From NCBI RefSeq assembly GCF_004345425.1, contig NZ_SLVP01000018.1, forward strand, positions 1-40,874: a DNA stretch of 40,874 nt. Reading direction: 5' to 3'. Source of the DNA: Paenibacillus sp. BK033. Its GTDB lineage: Bacteria > Bacillota > Bacilli > Paenibacillales > Paenibacillaceae. Positions 16,038 through 24,207 of the stretch are shown piece by piece. A model generated the notes under the pieces. The model ran no database searches. It saw only the letters and a list, made by a program, of their open reading frames with translations, and was not told the origin of the DNA. The translations under genes and the position numbers were made by a program. Numbering within the stretch: position 1 is the first letter of the stretch; the number at the start of each line of letters is the position of its first letter.

Positions 16038-17024
16038 TCACCTCTTTCTTAACATCCAGTTTTCCACTAATTTATAAATATGATGACTAAGCCGCTCTGC
16101 ATCATGCCGCAAAAACGTCCGATACAGCACGAGACGGTCGGAGATGATTTCGTATCCCAACCGGTTCACTTCGTCTATATTCAGCTCTACCTGGGTAGAG
16201 CCCATTTCCGCATACTTTTCCGCCACTTCCGGCGATATTTCCCCATCGTTGACCAGTACGTAATCGAAAAGTTTATGCCCGATATGGTCTTGCACAGCCT
16301 TCAGATGATCGCTGACCGAGTAACCATCGGTTTCCCCCGGCTGCGTCATCACATTGCACACGAACAGCTTAACAGCCGTTGACTCCACAATAGCCCTCGC
16401 TAACTTAGGCACGAGCAAGTTCGGAATAATACTCGTATACAAGCTGCCTGGACCGATCAGAATCGCATCGGCTTGCTCAATGGCTTCAATAGCCTCCGGA
16501 AGAGGCTCCACATTGTCAGGCTCTACGAATACCCGCTTAATCTTCTTTCCCGCTTTCGGAATCATGGATTCCCCGACAACAACGGTACCGTCATCCATCT
16601 CGGCCTTCAGCACGATAGCCCGGCCCGCGGCCGGAAGCACGCGGCCTCGCACGGCCAATACCTTGCTAAGCTCGCGGACGCCCGTAACGAAATCGCCGGC
16701 AATATCCGTCATCGCCGCCAGCATCAGATTACCCAGGCTATGCCCGGCTAATCCTGTGCCGCTGGAGAAACGGTATTGAAGCACTTCCGTTAATAGGGGC
16801 TCCGCATCCGCAAGCGCCATAATAACGTTGCGGATGTCGCCCGGGGGCGGGATCTGCAGTTCATTGCGCAGCACTCCCGAGCTTCCCCCGTCATCGGCGA
16901 CCGTCACGATTGCTGTAATATCGAGTGGCTTCTCCTTAAGCCCCCGAAGCATAACCGACAAGCCGGTTCCGCCGCCAACCACAACAATTTTGGGCCGCCT
17001 CAATATTTTATGCCTATTCTGCAT
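16038..17024 (-). CDS. yvcK: gluconeogenesis factor YvcK (CofD-like)
   Basis: The 328 residues belong to the CofD/YvcK family, which binds UDP-sugars. In Bacillus it is needed for growth and normal cell wall on gluconeogenic carbon sources. Seen here: the Rossmann-like start VVVGGGTGLSVMLRGLKE (14-31), TVADDGGSSGVLR, PPGDIRNVIMALA, the GTGLAGHSLGNLMLAA block and LIGPGSLYTSIIPNLLVP. GGGGTG stands just before ATG 17024. It starts 12 bases after rapZ. Confidence 0.96.
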   Translation of the reverse strand: MQNRHKILRRPKIVVVGGGTGLSVMLRGLKEKPLDITAIVTVADDGGSSGVLRNELQIPPPGDIRNVIMALADAEPLLTEVLQYRFSSGTGLAGHSLGNLMLAAMTDIAGDFVTGVRELSKVLAVRGRVLPAAGRAIVLKAEMDDGTVVVGESMIPKAGKKIKRVFVEPDNVEPLPEAIEAIEQADAILIGPGSLYTSIIPNLLVPKLARAIVESTAVKLFVCNVMTQPGETDGYSVSDHLKAVQDHIGHKLFDYVLVNDGEISPEVAEKYAEMGSTQVELNIDEVNRLGYEIISDRLVLYRTFLRHDAERLSHHIYKLVENWMLRKR

Positions 17025-17036
17025 CCAATCACCCCG

Positions 17037-17921
17037 TCAATGCTTATCACGGTCAGCATCGCGGTGGCTGACGCGTACCCGTTCCGTATCGCTGCTGCCG
17101 AGCATGCGACCCAAATATTCTGCAATCGCAACCGAGCGGTGTTTGCCGCCCGTACACCCGATACCGATAACGACCTGGCTTTTGCCCTCTTTATGGTAAA
17201 GAGGAAGCAGAAACTGGAGCATATCGAGCAGCTTGGTCAGAAAGGCTTGCGTCTCCGGCCATTTCATCACATAATCGTACACTTCCGGGTTTTGCCCGGT
17301 ATTCGGGCGCAGATGTTCCACATAATGCGGATTAGGCAAAAAGCGCACATCATAAATCAAATCGGCATCAATCGGAATGCCGTATTTGAACCCGAAGGAG
17401 GTCACATTCACCGAAAGGCTGTTGTTTTCCAGATTCGTAAACCGGGAAATAATGCGTTCCTTGAGTTGTGCCGGCTTGATATTGCTCGTATCAATAACCT
17501 GCGAAGCCGAGCCTTTTAAATCCTCCAGCATTCTTCTCTCGTTGCGGATGCCTTCAAGCGGCATGCCTTCCGGAGCAAGCGGATGACGGCGGCGGCTTTC
17601 CTTATAACGCTGGACGAGCACCTCATCCGTCGCATCCAGGAACAAAATTTCGCAGCTGATCGTGAAATGCTCTTTGATAAAGCTTAAAGATTCCGATAAG
17701 GCGGTAAAAAATTCGCGGCCCCTTAGATCAATTACAAGGGCTACTTTGCCGATTTTGCCGTTCGACTGCTCAATCAGCTCCGCGAATTTAGGGATAAGCA
17801 CCGGCGGTAAATTGTCAACGCAGAAAAAGCCCAAATCCTCAAGGCTCTGTACGGCAATCGTTTTGCCTGCGCCAGACATCCCTGTAATGATAACAAGCTT
17901 TGACATCGCTCCCGTTTCCAT
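17037..17921 (-). CDS. rapZ: RNase adapter RapZ / nucleotide-binding YvcJ
   Basis: This is a 294-residue P-loop protein. In E. coli RapZ presents the sRNA GlmZ to RNase E; in Bacillus YvcJ hydrolyses GTP and affects competence, so the exact role here is uncertain. Walker A is GMSGAGKT near residue 14. The C-terminal signature GIGCTGGKHRSV is intact. ATG 17921 is chosen because AGAGGGG lies six bases upstream and the length matches Bacillus; a frame 14 codons longer has no supporting site. It follows glcK by 41 bases. Confidence 0.95.
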   Translation of the reverse strand: METGAMSKLVIITGMSGAGKTIAVQSLEDLGFFCVDNLPPVLIPKFAELIEQSNGKIGKVALVIDLRGREFFTALSESLSFIKEHFTISCEILFLDATDEVLVQRYKESRRRHPLAPEGMPLEGIRNERRMLEDLKGSASQVIDTSNIKPAQLKERIISRFTNLENNSLSVNVTSFGFKYGIPIDADLIYDVRFLPNPHYVEHLRPNTGQNPEVYDYVMKWPETQAFLTKLLDMLQFLLPLYHKEGKSQVVIGIGCTGGKHRSVAIAEYLGRMLGSSDTERVRVSHRDADRDKH

Positions 17922-17962
17922 AGCTGTCCCCTCTTTCCCCATCGTAACGCTATTCATGCCCA

Positions 17963-18913
17963 TTAGGAACGCAGGATAAGACCCGCTGCGCCTACAACGC
18001 CCGCGTTATTGCCAAGCGTAGCCGCAACGATCTTCACGCCCTCTTGCGCTTCCTTCTGGGTATACTTCTCGAATACCTCGCGAATTTGGTCAAACAGGAA
18101 GTCGCCTGCTTTCGACACGCCGCCGCCGATAATGAAGCATTCCGGATTCAGCACGACAGCCATTAGAGCCATCGATTTGCCTAAGTAATAAGCTGCGCGG
18201 CTAACGATACGCGAAGCAACCTCGTCGCCCGCTTTCGCGGCATCGATAACGTCCTTCGCCATAATATCTTCTACTGTCGACAGGACGGTGCGGTCTCCGC
18301 GCTCAACGGCATCCTTGGCCATGCGGATAATACCCGTCGCAGAGGATACCGACTCGAGGCAGCCCATTTTGCCGCAACCGCATTGAATCGCTTCCAGATC
18401 GGGAACAATGGCGATGTGGCCCAGCTCGCCGGCCATACCCGCAAAGCCCTCTACGATTTTGCCGCCGATAATAATACCGCCGCCTACGCCGGTACCCAGT
18501 GTATAGCAGACGCAGTTATCGATGCCTTTGCCGGCACCGGCCCAAGCTTCGCCAAGCGCGGCAACGTTTGCGTCATTATTAACGAGAACTTTAACTTGAA
18601 GCTCCTTTTCGAGATATTCCTTCAAATGAACATTCTCAATCTTCAAGTTGCCCGAGAACTTCACGATACCGTTCGGGATATCAAGGAAGCCGGCGATCCC
18701 TACGCCAACGCCTTCAACTTGCTCCCATGCAAACGGCGATTCGCTCACGATGTTCCGCGCGTACTGCGCAATATTATGAAGGATGGTGTCCGTACCTTTA
18801 CTCGTTTCCGTCGGCCCTTCGTAAGTGTGGAGCAATTCTCCCTCCACGTTACAAATCCCAACTTTAATAGCGGTGCCGCCGACATCGACTCCAACGTAAA
18901 TCTTCTCAGACAT
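17963..18913 (-). CDS. glcK: ROK-family glucokinase
   Basis: It phosphorylates free glucose with ATP. The 316 residues show the ROK layout: the ATP loop GVDVGGTAIKVGI (8-20), NNDANVAALGEAW with the catalytic Asp, GTGVGGGIIIGG, the sugar-binding AGMAGELGHIAI, and the zinc motif CGCGKMGCLES. GAGGTGG lies before ATG 18913. A good promoter (TTGACC, 17, TATAGT) stands 40 bases upstream, so it heads the glcK-rapZ-yvcK-whiA group. In Bacillus this position is taken by another gene (yvcI), so the link with glucokinase is a lineage feature. Confidence 0.95.
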   Translation of the reverse strand: MSEKIYVGVDVGGTAIKVGICNVEGELLHTYEGPTETSKGTDTILHNIAQYARNIVSESPFAWEQVEGVGVGIAGFLDIPNGIVKFSGNLKIENVHLKEYLEKELQVKVLVNNDANVAALGEAWAGAGKGIDNCVCYTLGTGVGGGIIIGGKIVEGFAGMAGELGHIAIVPDLEAIQCGCGKMGCLESVSSATGIIRMAKDAVERGDRTVLSTVEDIMAKDVIDAAKAGDEVASRIVSRAAYYLGKSMALMAVVLNPECFIIGGGVSKAGDFLFDQIREVFEKYTQKEAQEGVKIVAATLGNNAGVVGAAGLILRS

Positions 18914-18954
18914 TACTAGTCCACCTCATTAATATGTTATCTACTCTTTAACCA

Positions 18955-18983
18955 ACTATAAGCCAATGCCCTACTCCGGTCAA
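18955..18983 (-). promoter_or_regulatory. glcK operon promoter
   Basis: The minus strand shows TTGACC (18978-18983), a 17-base spacer and TATAGT (18955-18960). Confidence 0.75.
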
Positions 18984-19034
18984 GATAATCGCCGCCCCAG
19001 TGTTTCCCTCCGACGATACGAAGCTGGCAGGAAA

Positions 19035-19062
19035 AAGCCCTCTCCGGGAGAGGAAAGGGCCA
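19035..19062 (-). terminator. trxB terminator
   Basis: The minus strand has a CCTCTCC/GGAGAGG stem with flanking GCCC/GGGC, followed by TTTTTCC. It begins about 17 bases after the trxB stop. Confidence 0.75.
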
Positions 19063-19078
19063 ACTGTTATCTCGCGTA

Positions 19079-20008
19079 TTAATGTGAACCGATGTTCTCG
19101 AGGAACCGTTCGCAATCAAGCGCCGCCATGCAGCCGCTGCCCGCCGCCGTAATCGCTTGGCGGTATTTGTTGTCCTGTACGTCTCCGCAGGCGAATACGC
19201 CCGGCACGTTCGTCTCCGAGCTGCCCGGCTTCACTTTAATGTAGCCATGCTCGTCGGTGTCGATCTGCCCGTTCAGAAACTTCGTGTTTGGCGTATGTCC
19301 AATGGCGATAAAGACGCCATCCGCCGGAATCGTCTCGTCTTCGCCCGTTGCATTGTTGCGGACTTTAAGGCCGGTAACACCCATGCCGTTCGCTTCCACC
19401 TCAAGCGGCGTACGGTTCAGGCTCCAGCCGATTTTCTCGTTCTCCCGCGCGCGGTCCTGCATGATTTTCGATGCGCGGAGCTCATCACGGCGGTTGACCA
19501 GCTCAACATTCGTTGCAAAGCGGGTAAGGAAATTCGCTTCTTCCATGGCCGAATCGCCGCCGCCGACAACCACGATCTTTTTATTGCGGAAAAAGAAGCC
19601 GTCACAGGTTGCGCAGGTGCTCACGCCGCGTCCGATATTGTCCTTCTCGCCAGGTATACCCAGCCATCTGGCCGAAGCGCCCGTGGAGATGATAATCGTC
19701 TCGCCTACAAATTCGCCTTTGCCCTCTACCTGAAGCTTGAACGGACGTTCGGACATGTCAACGTTGGTTACCCAACCGGTCGTAAACTCGGCGCCGAAAC
19801 GTTCCGCCTGCTTGCGCATATTCGCCATCAGGTCGGGACCCATAATCCCTTCGGGGAAGCCCGGGAAATTCTCGACCTCCGTCGTTGTCGTCAGCTGTCC
19901 GCCCGGCTCCGGTCCTTCGATAACAAGAGGCTTCATGTTTGCGCGTGCCAGATAAATCGCTGCCGTAAGACCGGCTGGACCGGTACCTATAATAATGGAT
20001 TTGTACAT
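19079..20008 (-). CDS. trxB: thioredoxin reductase
   Basis: This NADPH-dependent flavoprotein reduces thioredoxin. The 309 residues are full length. Marks: FAD loop GTGPAGLTAAIYLARAN (8-24), redox-active CATC in GVSTCATCDGFFF, NADPH loop VVVGGGDSAMEEA, and the C-terminal FAD motif GVFACGDVQDNKYRQ. AGGAGG precedes ATG 20008 by eight bases. It lies near the TPR gene, as in Bacillus. Confidence 0.98.
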   Translation of the reverse strand: MYKSIIIGTGPAGLTAAIYLARANMKPLVIEGPEPGGQLTTTTEVENFPGFPEGIMGPDLMANMRKQAERFGAEFTTGWVTNVDMSERPFKLQVEGKGEFVGETIIISTGASARWLGIPGEKDNIGRGVSTCATCDGFFFRNKKIVVVGGGDSAMEEANFLTRFATNVELVNRRDELRASKIMQDRARENEKIGWSLNRTPLEVEANGMGVTGLKVRNNATGEDETIPADGVFIAIGHTPNTKFLNGQIDTDEHGYIKVKPGSSETNVPGVFACGDVQDNKYRQAITAAGSGCMAALDCERFLENIGSH

Positions 20009-20039
20009 GGTTGTCCTCCTAAAAGTGGCGATGGTTGAT

Positions 20040-20290
20040 GGATTACTTCGGTACCGGCCGCTGATGTCGCTGCGCGAAAATAACGTCCTTCCGATCGCTG
20101 TTGTCCCTTAGTTTCTTGATTTGATCAACCCTCTAAAGGTTGAAACTAATGGCCAAAGGCGAACACTCCGTTTCTCCAGTACGTTATTTTCGCTCCGCTT
20201 ACGCTTGCTCGGACAACCAAACTAATACCAGCAACATCGCAGGGAATTTTAAGTCGTCCAACCACTGGGTGGTTGGAGAAGGAAAAGATT
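20040..20290. repeat. structured intergenic region with inverted repeats
   Basis: The 385-base gap between trxB and the TPR gene has no reading frame worth calling. It holds a perfect 13-base inverted repeat, GCGAAAATAACGT (20074-20086) with ACGTTATTTTCGC (20181-20193). Other parts are GTTGTCC (20100-20106) with GGACAAC (20211-20217); TTAGTTTC...CAACC (20108-20130) with GGTTGAAACTAA (20138-20149); and a hairpin TCCAACCAC/GTGGTTGGA (20257-20277). The pairs are not all nested. It may be a small non-autonomous repeat or a structured RNA. trxB must also have its promoter here. Confidence 0.5.
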
Positions 20291-20293
20291 AGG

Positions 20294-20332
20294 GCAAACT
20301 TATTTATTCTTATTATATATAAGTTTGCCCGG
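20294..20332 (-). terminator. long hairpin downstream of the TPR gene
   Basis: GGGCAAACTTAT (20294-) pairs with ATAAGTTTGCCC, giving at least 12 base pairs around an A/T-rich loop. On the minus strand it is followed by TAATCTTTTCC. It probably backs up the terminator at 20341-20376. Confidence 0.55.
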
Positions 20333-20340
20333 GAAAGACA

Positions 20341-20376
20341 AAACGCACTTAGGGAACCATATCCTTAAGTGCGTTG
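20341..20376 (-). terminator. terminator of the TPR gene
   Basis: On the minus strand AACGCACTTA pairs with TAAGTGCGTT, followed by TTGTCTTTCCC, about 18 bases after the stop codon. Confidence 0.75.
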
Positions 20377-20393
20377 CGATGTCGGGTAATACC

Positions 20394-22139
20394 TTATTCG
20401 AGATGGTCCAAGGAGAAAACCGAGCTGATCGATTTCATCTTTTCCTTGATCCCGCATACTTCGTCGATTTTTTTGGCGTTCTTGCTAACGGTTGCGATGG
20501 AGACGCCGTAACGCTCCGAAATTTCGGGATACGACGTTGTCCGGCGGTGCATCTTGGACGTCAAATATTCGAGCGCCGCCGCCCAGCCCTCCGGCTTGGT
20601 CAGCTTCGGCACTTCCGGATAAAGCCTCGAAAGGAACTCCACCCACAGCGTCATCAGATCGTACTGCTGCACAAGGTCAAAGCGTTTGTTCACGCGAGAC
20701 ATTGCCGCTTCCACAACCTCCTGCCACTTGTCTTCCCAGACCGGAAGACGGGAGGGAACCCGGTTTGGTTCGATGACCGTAGGTTTGCCCTCCAATACGG
20801 CATGAAGCGGCTCCTGTACGCCGATTGTACGAAGCACAAACACGGCAATCCGCTTCAAATAATCATCTTCGTCCGCCTCCAGCAGGAAAGCGCGAAGGAC
20901 GTCTTTGACTTCATTATCGGCAATCATGCCAAGCGCCTGAATAACCTGCAGCTTCGTATTCTGGTCTCCGTGACGGAGTGCCCAGAAGAACGAGGAGCGC
21001 ACGAGCGGGTCCCGCTTCAAATGCTCGGGAAGTCCATCCGAGGAATTTTCCCACAGCTTGAACTGCTCCTCGAACGGCAAATGATAATGATAGCTTACCG
21101 ACGCATTCTGATCGCCGGATTTGATGAGAGCCAGCTGCTCCATGTAGTAACGGGGAATATCCGATTCGGGATCCAGCTTCGCGGCCTGCTTCCATAGGCG
21201 TTCCGCTTCCACATAACGGCCGATATGGCATGCGGCCACGGCGGCGTAGTGATAAAGGCAAGGGTCAAGGTTAAGCTCCGTGTCCTTTAGGAGACGGGTG
21301 AAGTGCCGGTAAGCTGCTTCATGCTCGCCCAGGATGCCCATCGTGGTAGCCAGCTTGAAGACATGCTCCTGATGGAATGGCGCTGTTTTGCGCAGCAAAT
21401 CAAGCAGAGGAGTAAGACTAGCTTTGTCTCCCGCATGCTGATAGAAAATCCCCAGGTTGCAAAGGGCATGCAAATTCCCCGGCTCGAGCTCCAGCGCTTC
21501 CCGGATCGTAGCCATGGCTTTGTCGAACATACCCATATAATAATAGGCCAGCGCCAAATTATTGCGGGCTGCCAGAAACTCGGGCTGCTCCTCGATAATT
21601 TTCTCCAGGATACGGACCGCTTCCGTAAACTTGCCTTCTTCCAGAAGCCTGCGGGCCTGGTCATGCTCAACCATGCCTTCGCGTGCTTTTATATTCGTCA
21701 GCGGAGCAGGGCGCTCCAGCTCATACTGGAGAAGCTCCATCATCTCCTCGGCTTCGTCGAGGTATTGTCCGTCCGCGTCTTCCTCCAAATAATGAACGAG
21801 CGCGCCTTCCGCTGCTTCGTACATCTCCATGTTGGCATAGTTGTTGGCCATGTAGAAATGGCATTCCGTCATGGTCGGATCCAAATCGTCGACAATCCAT
21901 TTCAGAATCCGATTCGATTCTTCATAATTGCCCATCTCCGACATGATGCCCGCCATGTTGCAATGGTTAACCGGATTTTCCGGTTCATACTCCACGGCAC
22001 GCCGGAAATATTTGAGTGCCTTGTCATAGTGGTAACGATCCAACGAGCGCACGGCCCGCTCGAAAAAGAACGTGGCGTCCCATTGTATCGGTATGATCTT
22101 GGCTGTCTGTTCTATGGCTTCACGTTTCTTCTCTTTCAC
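20394..22139 (-). CDS. tetratricopeptide-repeat protein (YvcD-like)
   Basis: This is a cytoplasmic protein of about 581 residues with no signal peptide or membrane segment. From about residue 20 to 330 it has many TPR-like units, for example YDKALKYFRRAVEYEPENPVNHCN and FDKAMATIREALELEPGNLHALCN, which form a protein-binding scaffold. The middle (about 370-470) has a HEAT-like section (VIQALGMIADNEVKDVLRAFLLEADEDD). The end carries a helix-turn-helix-like TTSYPEISERYGVSIATVSKNAK. GTG 22139 (MKEKKREAIEQ) is preferred because GGAGG is 11 bases upstream; TTG 22151 would be only four bases away. Its place beside trxB resembles Bacillus yvcD. Function unknown; the DNA-binding-like C-terminus is a point of interest. 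Confidence 0.88.
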   Translation of the reverse strand: MKEKKREAIEQTAKIIPIQWDATFFFERAVRSLDRYHYDKALKYFRRAVEYEPENPVNHCNMAGIMSEMGNYEESNRILKWIVDDLDPTMTECHFYMANNYANMEMYEAAEGALVHYLEEDADGQYLDEAEEMMELLQYELERPAPLTNIKAREGMVEHDQARRLLEEGKFTEAVRILEKIIEEQPEFLAARNNLALAYYYMGMFDKAMATIREALELEPGNLHALCNLGIFYQHAGDKASLTPLLDLLRKTAPFHQEHVFKLATTMGILGEHEAAYRHFTRLLKDTELNLDPCLYHYAAVAACHIGRYVEAERLWKQAAKLDPESDIPRYYMEQLALIKSGDQNASVSYHYHLPFEEQFKLWENSSDGLPEHLKRDPLVRSSFFWALRHGDQNTKLQVIQALGMIADNEVKDVLRAFLLEADEDDYLKRIAVFVLRTIGVQEPLHAVLEGKPTVIEPNRVPSRLPVWEDKWQEVVEAAMSRVNKRFDLVQQYDLMTLWVEFLSRLYPEVPKLTKPEGWAAALEYLTSKMHRRTTSYPEISERYGVSIATVSKNAKKIDEVCGIKEKMKSISSVFSLDHLE

Positions 22140-22174
22140 CTGGCAAGGCACCTCCCGGAACTTGATTTTCTACG

Positions 22175-22183
22175 ATTATACCA
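22175..22183 (-). promoter_or_regulatory. promoter of the TPR gene (extended -10)
   Basis: The minus strand reads TGGTATAAT, a perfect -10 (22175-22180) with the extended TG element. The -35 is weak. Initiation near 22168 gives a leader of about 30 bases. Confidence 0.6.
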
Positions 22184-22219
22184 TAGCAATGCCTATCCTA
22201 ACACGAAAGAATATGTGGG

Positions 22220-22255
22220 AAAATCGCGAACGTAAGGAAAAACGCCCGCGATTTT
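22220..22255 (-). terminator. prs terminator
   Basis: A 9-bp stem AAAATCGCG/CGCGATTTT lies 20 bases after the prs stop on the minus strand. The stretch after it is only moderately T-rich. Confidence 0.6.
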
Positions 22256-22275
22256 CTTGTCATTACCATATTCGA

Positions 22276-23229
22276 TTAAACGCCGCCGTTTGTTTTGAAG
22301 AGGGTGCTGATCGATCCGCCTTCAATGATAATGCGGGTTGCTTCCGCCAGCAGCGGAGCGACCGACAACACCGTGAATTTATCCGGACGATTCTCTGGCA
22401 GAGAGATCGAATCCGTTACGATAATTTCTTTGATATGAGGATGATTCAAACGCTCAATGGCATTGCCCGAGAACAGCGGGTGAGTTGCGCATACATAGAC
22501 GTCTGCCGCTCCGCGCTCCTTCAAGCTTTCCACAACGTTGACAATCGTGCTGCCGGTATCGATCAAGTCCTCGATAATGATAGCGGTTTGACCCTCTACG
22601 TCGCCGATTACGTGAGTAATCGAGGACTCATTATGCGCAGGGCGCTTCTTGATCATAATGGCAAACGATGTGTCCAGGTTATTCGCAAGCTTTTCAGCCG
22701 TGGAAGCACGGCCAGCGTCCGGAGACACGACTACCGGGTTTTCGATCTTCTTCGACTTCAGGTAATCGCTGAGCAGATCAAGAGCTGTCATGTGGTCTAC
22801 CGGAATGTTGAAGAAGCCTTGGATAGCCGGCGCATGCAAGTCAATCGTGATGACACGGTTTGCACCAACCGTAGTAAGAACGTCTGCCACCATTTTCGCG
22901 GAGATCGGCTCCCGCGGTGCTGCTTTGCGCTCTTGGCGCGCATAGCCGTAGTACGGCATGATGATGTTGATCGTTTTCGCGGATGCCCGCTTCGCTGCGT
23001 CAATCATGACGAGCAATTCGACAAAATGCTCGTTGATCGGATGCGAGAACGATTGAACGAGGAATACGTCGCAGTTACGAATCGTCTCTTCGTAGTGGAC
23101 GTAGATTTCCCCGCTCTTGAAACGGGACATTTTGATGGCGCCGAGTGTCAATCCCAGATCACCGGCGATCTTTTGAGCCAATGCGGGATTGGACGAACCC
23201 GAAAAAATACGCAACTTGTCGCTAAACAT
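22276..23229 (-). CDS. prs: ribose-phosphate pyrophosphokinase, divergent paralog
   Basis: It makes PRPP from ribose 5-phosphate and ATP, the substrate of HisG. The 317 residues have the class I layout: PYYGYARQERKAAPREPISAK, the catalytic DLHAPAIQGFF and KKRP, and two phosphoribosyltransferase folds. It departs from the usual Bacillus Prs at key loops: SPDAGRASTAEKL where SPDHGGVTRARKL is usual, EDLIDTGST where DDMIDTAGT is usual, and SRFKSGEIYVHYEET in the N-terminal region. So it is probably a second, lineage-specific PRPP synthetase. ATG 23229 has AGGAGGG upstream. It has its own promoter whose -35 overlaps the hisJ stop codon. Confidence 0.9.
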   Translation of the reverse strand: MFSDKLRIFSGSSNPALAQKIAGDLGLTLGAIKMSRFKSGEIYVHYEETIRNCDVFLVQSFSHPINEHFVELLVMIDAAKRASAKTINIIMPYYGYARQERKAAPREPISAKMVADVLTTVGANRVITIDLHAPAIQGFFNIPVDHMTALDLLSDYLKSKKIENPVVVSPDAGRASTAEKLANNLDTSFAIMIKKRPAHNESSITHVIGDVEGQTAIIIEDLIDTGSTIVNVVESLKERGAADVYVCATHPLFSGNAIERLNHPHIKEIIVTDSISLPENRPDKFTVLSVAPLLAEATRIIIEGGSISTLFKTNGGV

Positions 23230-23350
23230 GATACCCTCCTGAGCGTTTTAAACCAAATAATTTGACATGAAGTGCTAAGCTTCGCCATACGGCAATGCCT
23301 TCGTCAATTGCAGGGCGCTTTCATACCGCGTCATGCTTGTTCAATAATCA

Positions 23351-23378
23351 TTATACATCTAATTTACCATAATTCAAA
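23351..23378 (-). promoter_or_regulatory. prs promoter
   Basis: The minus strand shows TTGAAT (23373-23378), a 16-base spacer and TATAAT (23351-23356). The -35 covers the hisJ TGA. It predicts a leader of about 115 bases for prs (23230-23345). Confidence 0.72.
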
Positions 23379-24180
23379 AATCGACTAATACCAATTTTCG
23401 CCGTTCAAAGGTCGCCAGCTGAGAAAAACCGACATCTTTCAACACCGCACGCGCTTGATCTAAATATTGTCCCAATCGTTCCGGCTGATGCGCATCCGAT
23501 CCAATCGTGATCGGAATGCTCAATTTTTTGGCGTATTCGAGCATTCTGCGGCTCGGAAACATCTCTTCCACCGGCATCCGAAGGCCCGATGCGTTAAGCT
23601 CGATCGCCATGCCGTGACGCTTCACCGCTTCAAGCGCGGCATTCTCCAGATGGGTAACGTCTCCCTCCGGCTTAAAACCGAAGCGTTTGATGACGTCGAT
23701 ATGGCCGATATAGTCGTAAAAGCCCGTTGCCGCCGCTTTCGCCACCGCATCGTAATACTGCTCATATACCTTCATCCGGTTTTTGCCTTCCCAGCCATGG
23801 GTCTGACGGAAATCGGTGATATCCCATTCTCCCAGGAAGTGCACCGACCCAATCACATAATCAAACGGATAGGCGCTAATGATCGTTTCAATTTTTTCTT
23901 CCTGGCCCTCAATGTAGTCTCCTTCAAGGCCGACGCGTATGTCAATCCGGCCTTTATACTTTTCTTTCAGGGCTAGACACTCTTCTACGTACCGCGGCAG
24001 CTCCTCCATCGGCATCGCCATTTCCGGGTAATACGTCGCCGGGTCCACATGGAGCAGCGGCATATGGTCAGAAAGACCGATCTGCGCAAGACCGATCTCT
24101 ATGCCCTTCTGTACGTATTCCTCCAGCGAGCCGACAGCATGGCCGCAGCGGGCGTGATGGGTATGATAATCGATAAACAT
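23374..24180 (-). CDS. hisJ: histidinol-phosphatase, PHP family
   Basis: It removes phosphate from histidinol phosphate, the step before HisD. The 268 residues form a PHP metal-dependent domain with DYHTHHARCGHA at the N-terminus, GLSDHMPL, GLEGDYI, GSVHFLG, GHIDVIKRFG, and the C-terminal TIGSDAHQPERLG. The start ATG 24180 is 27 bases after hisIE with only a weak AAGG site. It closes the his gene series, as expected because HisB here is the monofunctional dehydratase. Confidence 0.95.
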   Translation of the reverse strand: MFIDYHTHHARCGHAVGSLEEYVQKGIEIGLAQIGLSDHMPLLHVDPATYYPEMAMPMEELPRYVEECLALKEKYKGRIDIRVGLEGDYIEGQEEKIETIISAYPFDYVIGSVHFLGEWDITDFRQTHGWEGKNRMKVYEQYYDAVAKAAATGFYDYIGHIDVIKRFGFKPEGDVTHLENAALEAVKRHGMAIELNASGLRMPVEEMFPSRRMLEYAKKLSIPITIGSDAHQPERLGQYLDQARAVLKDVGFSQLATFERRKLVLVDF

Positions 24181-24207
24181 GGCATACCGGCCTTTCTCTT
24201 TGAAAAA

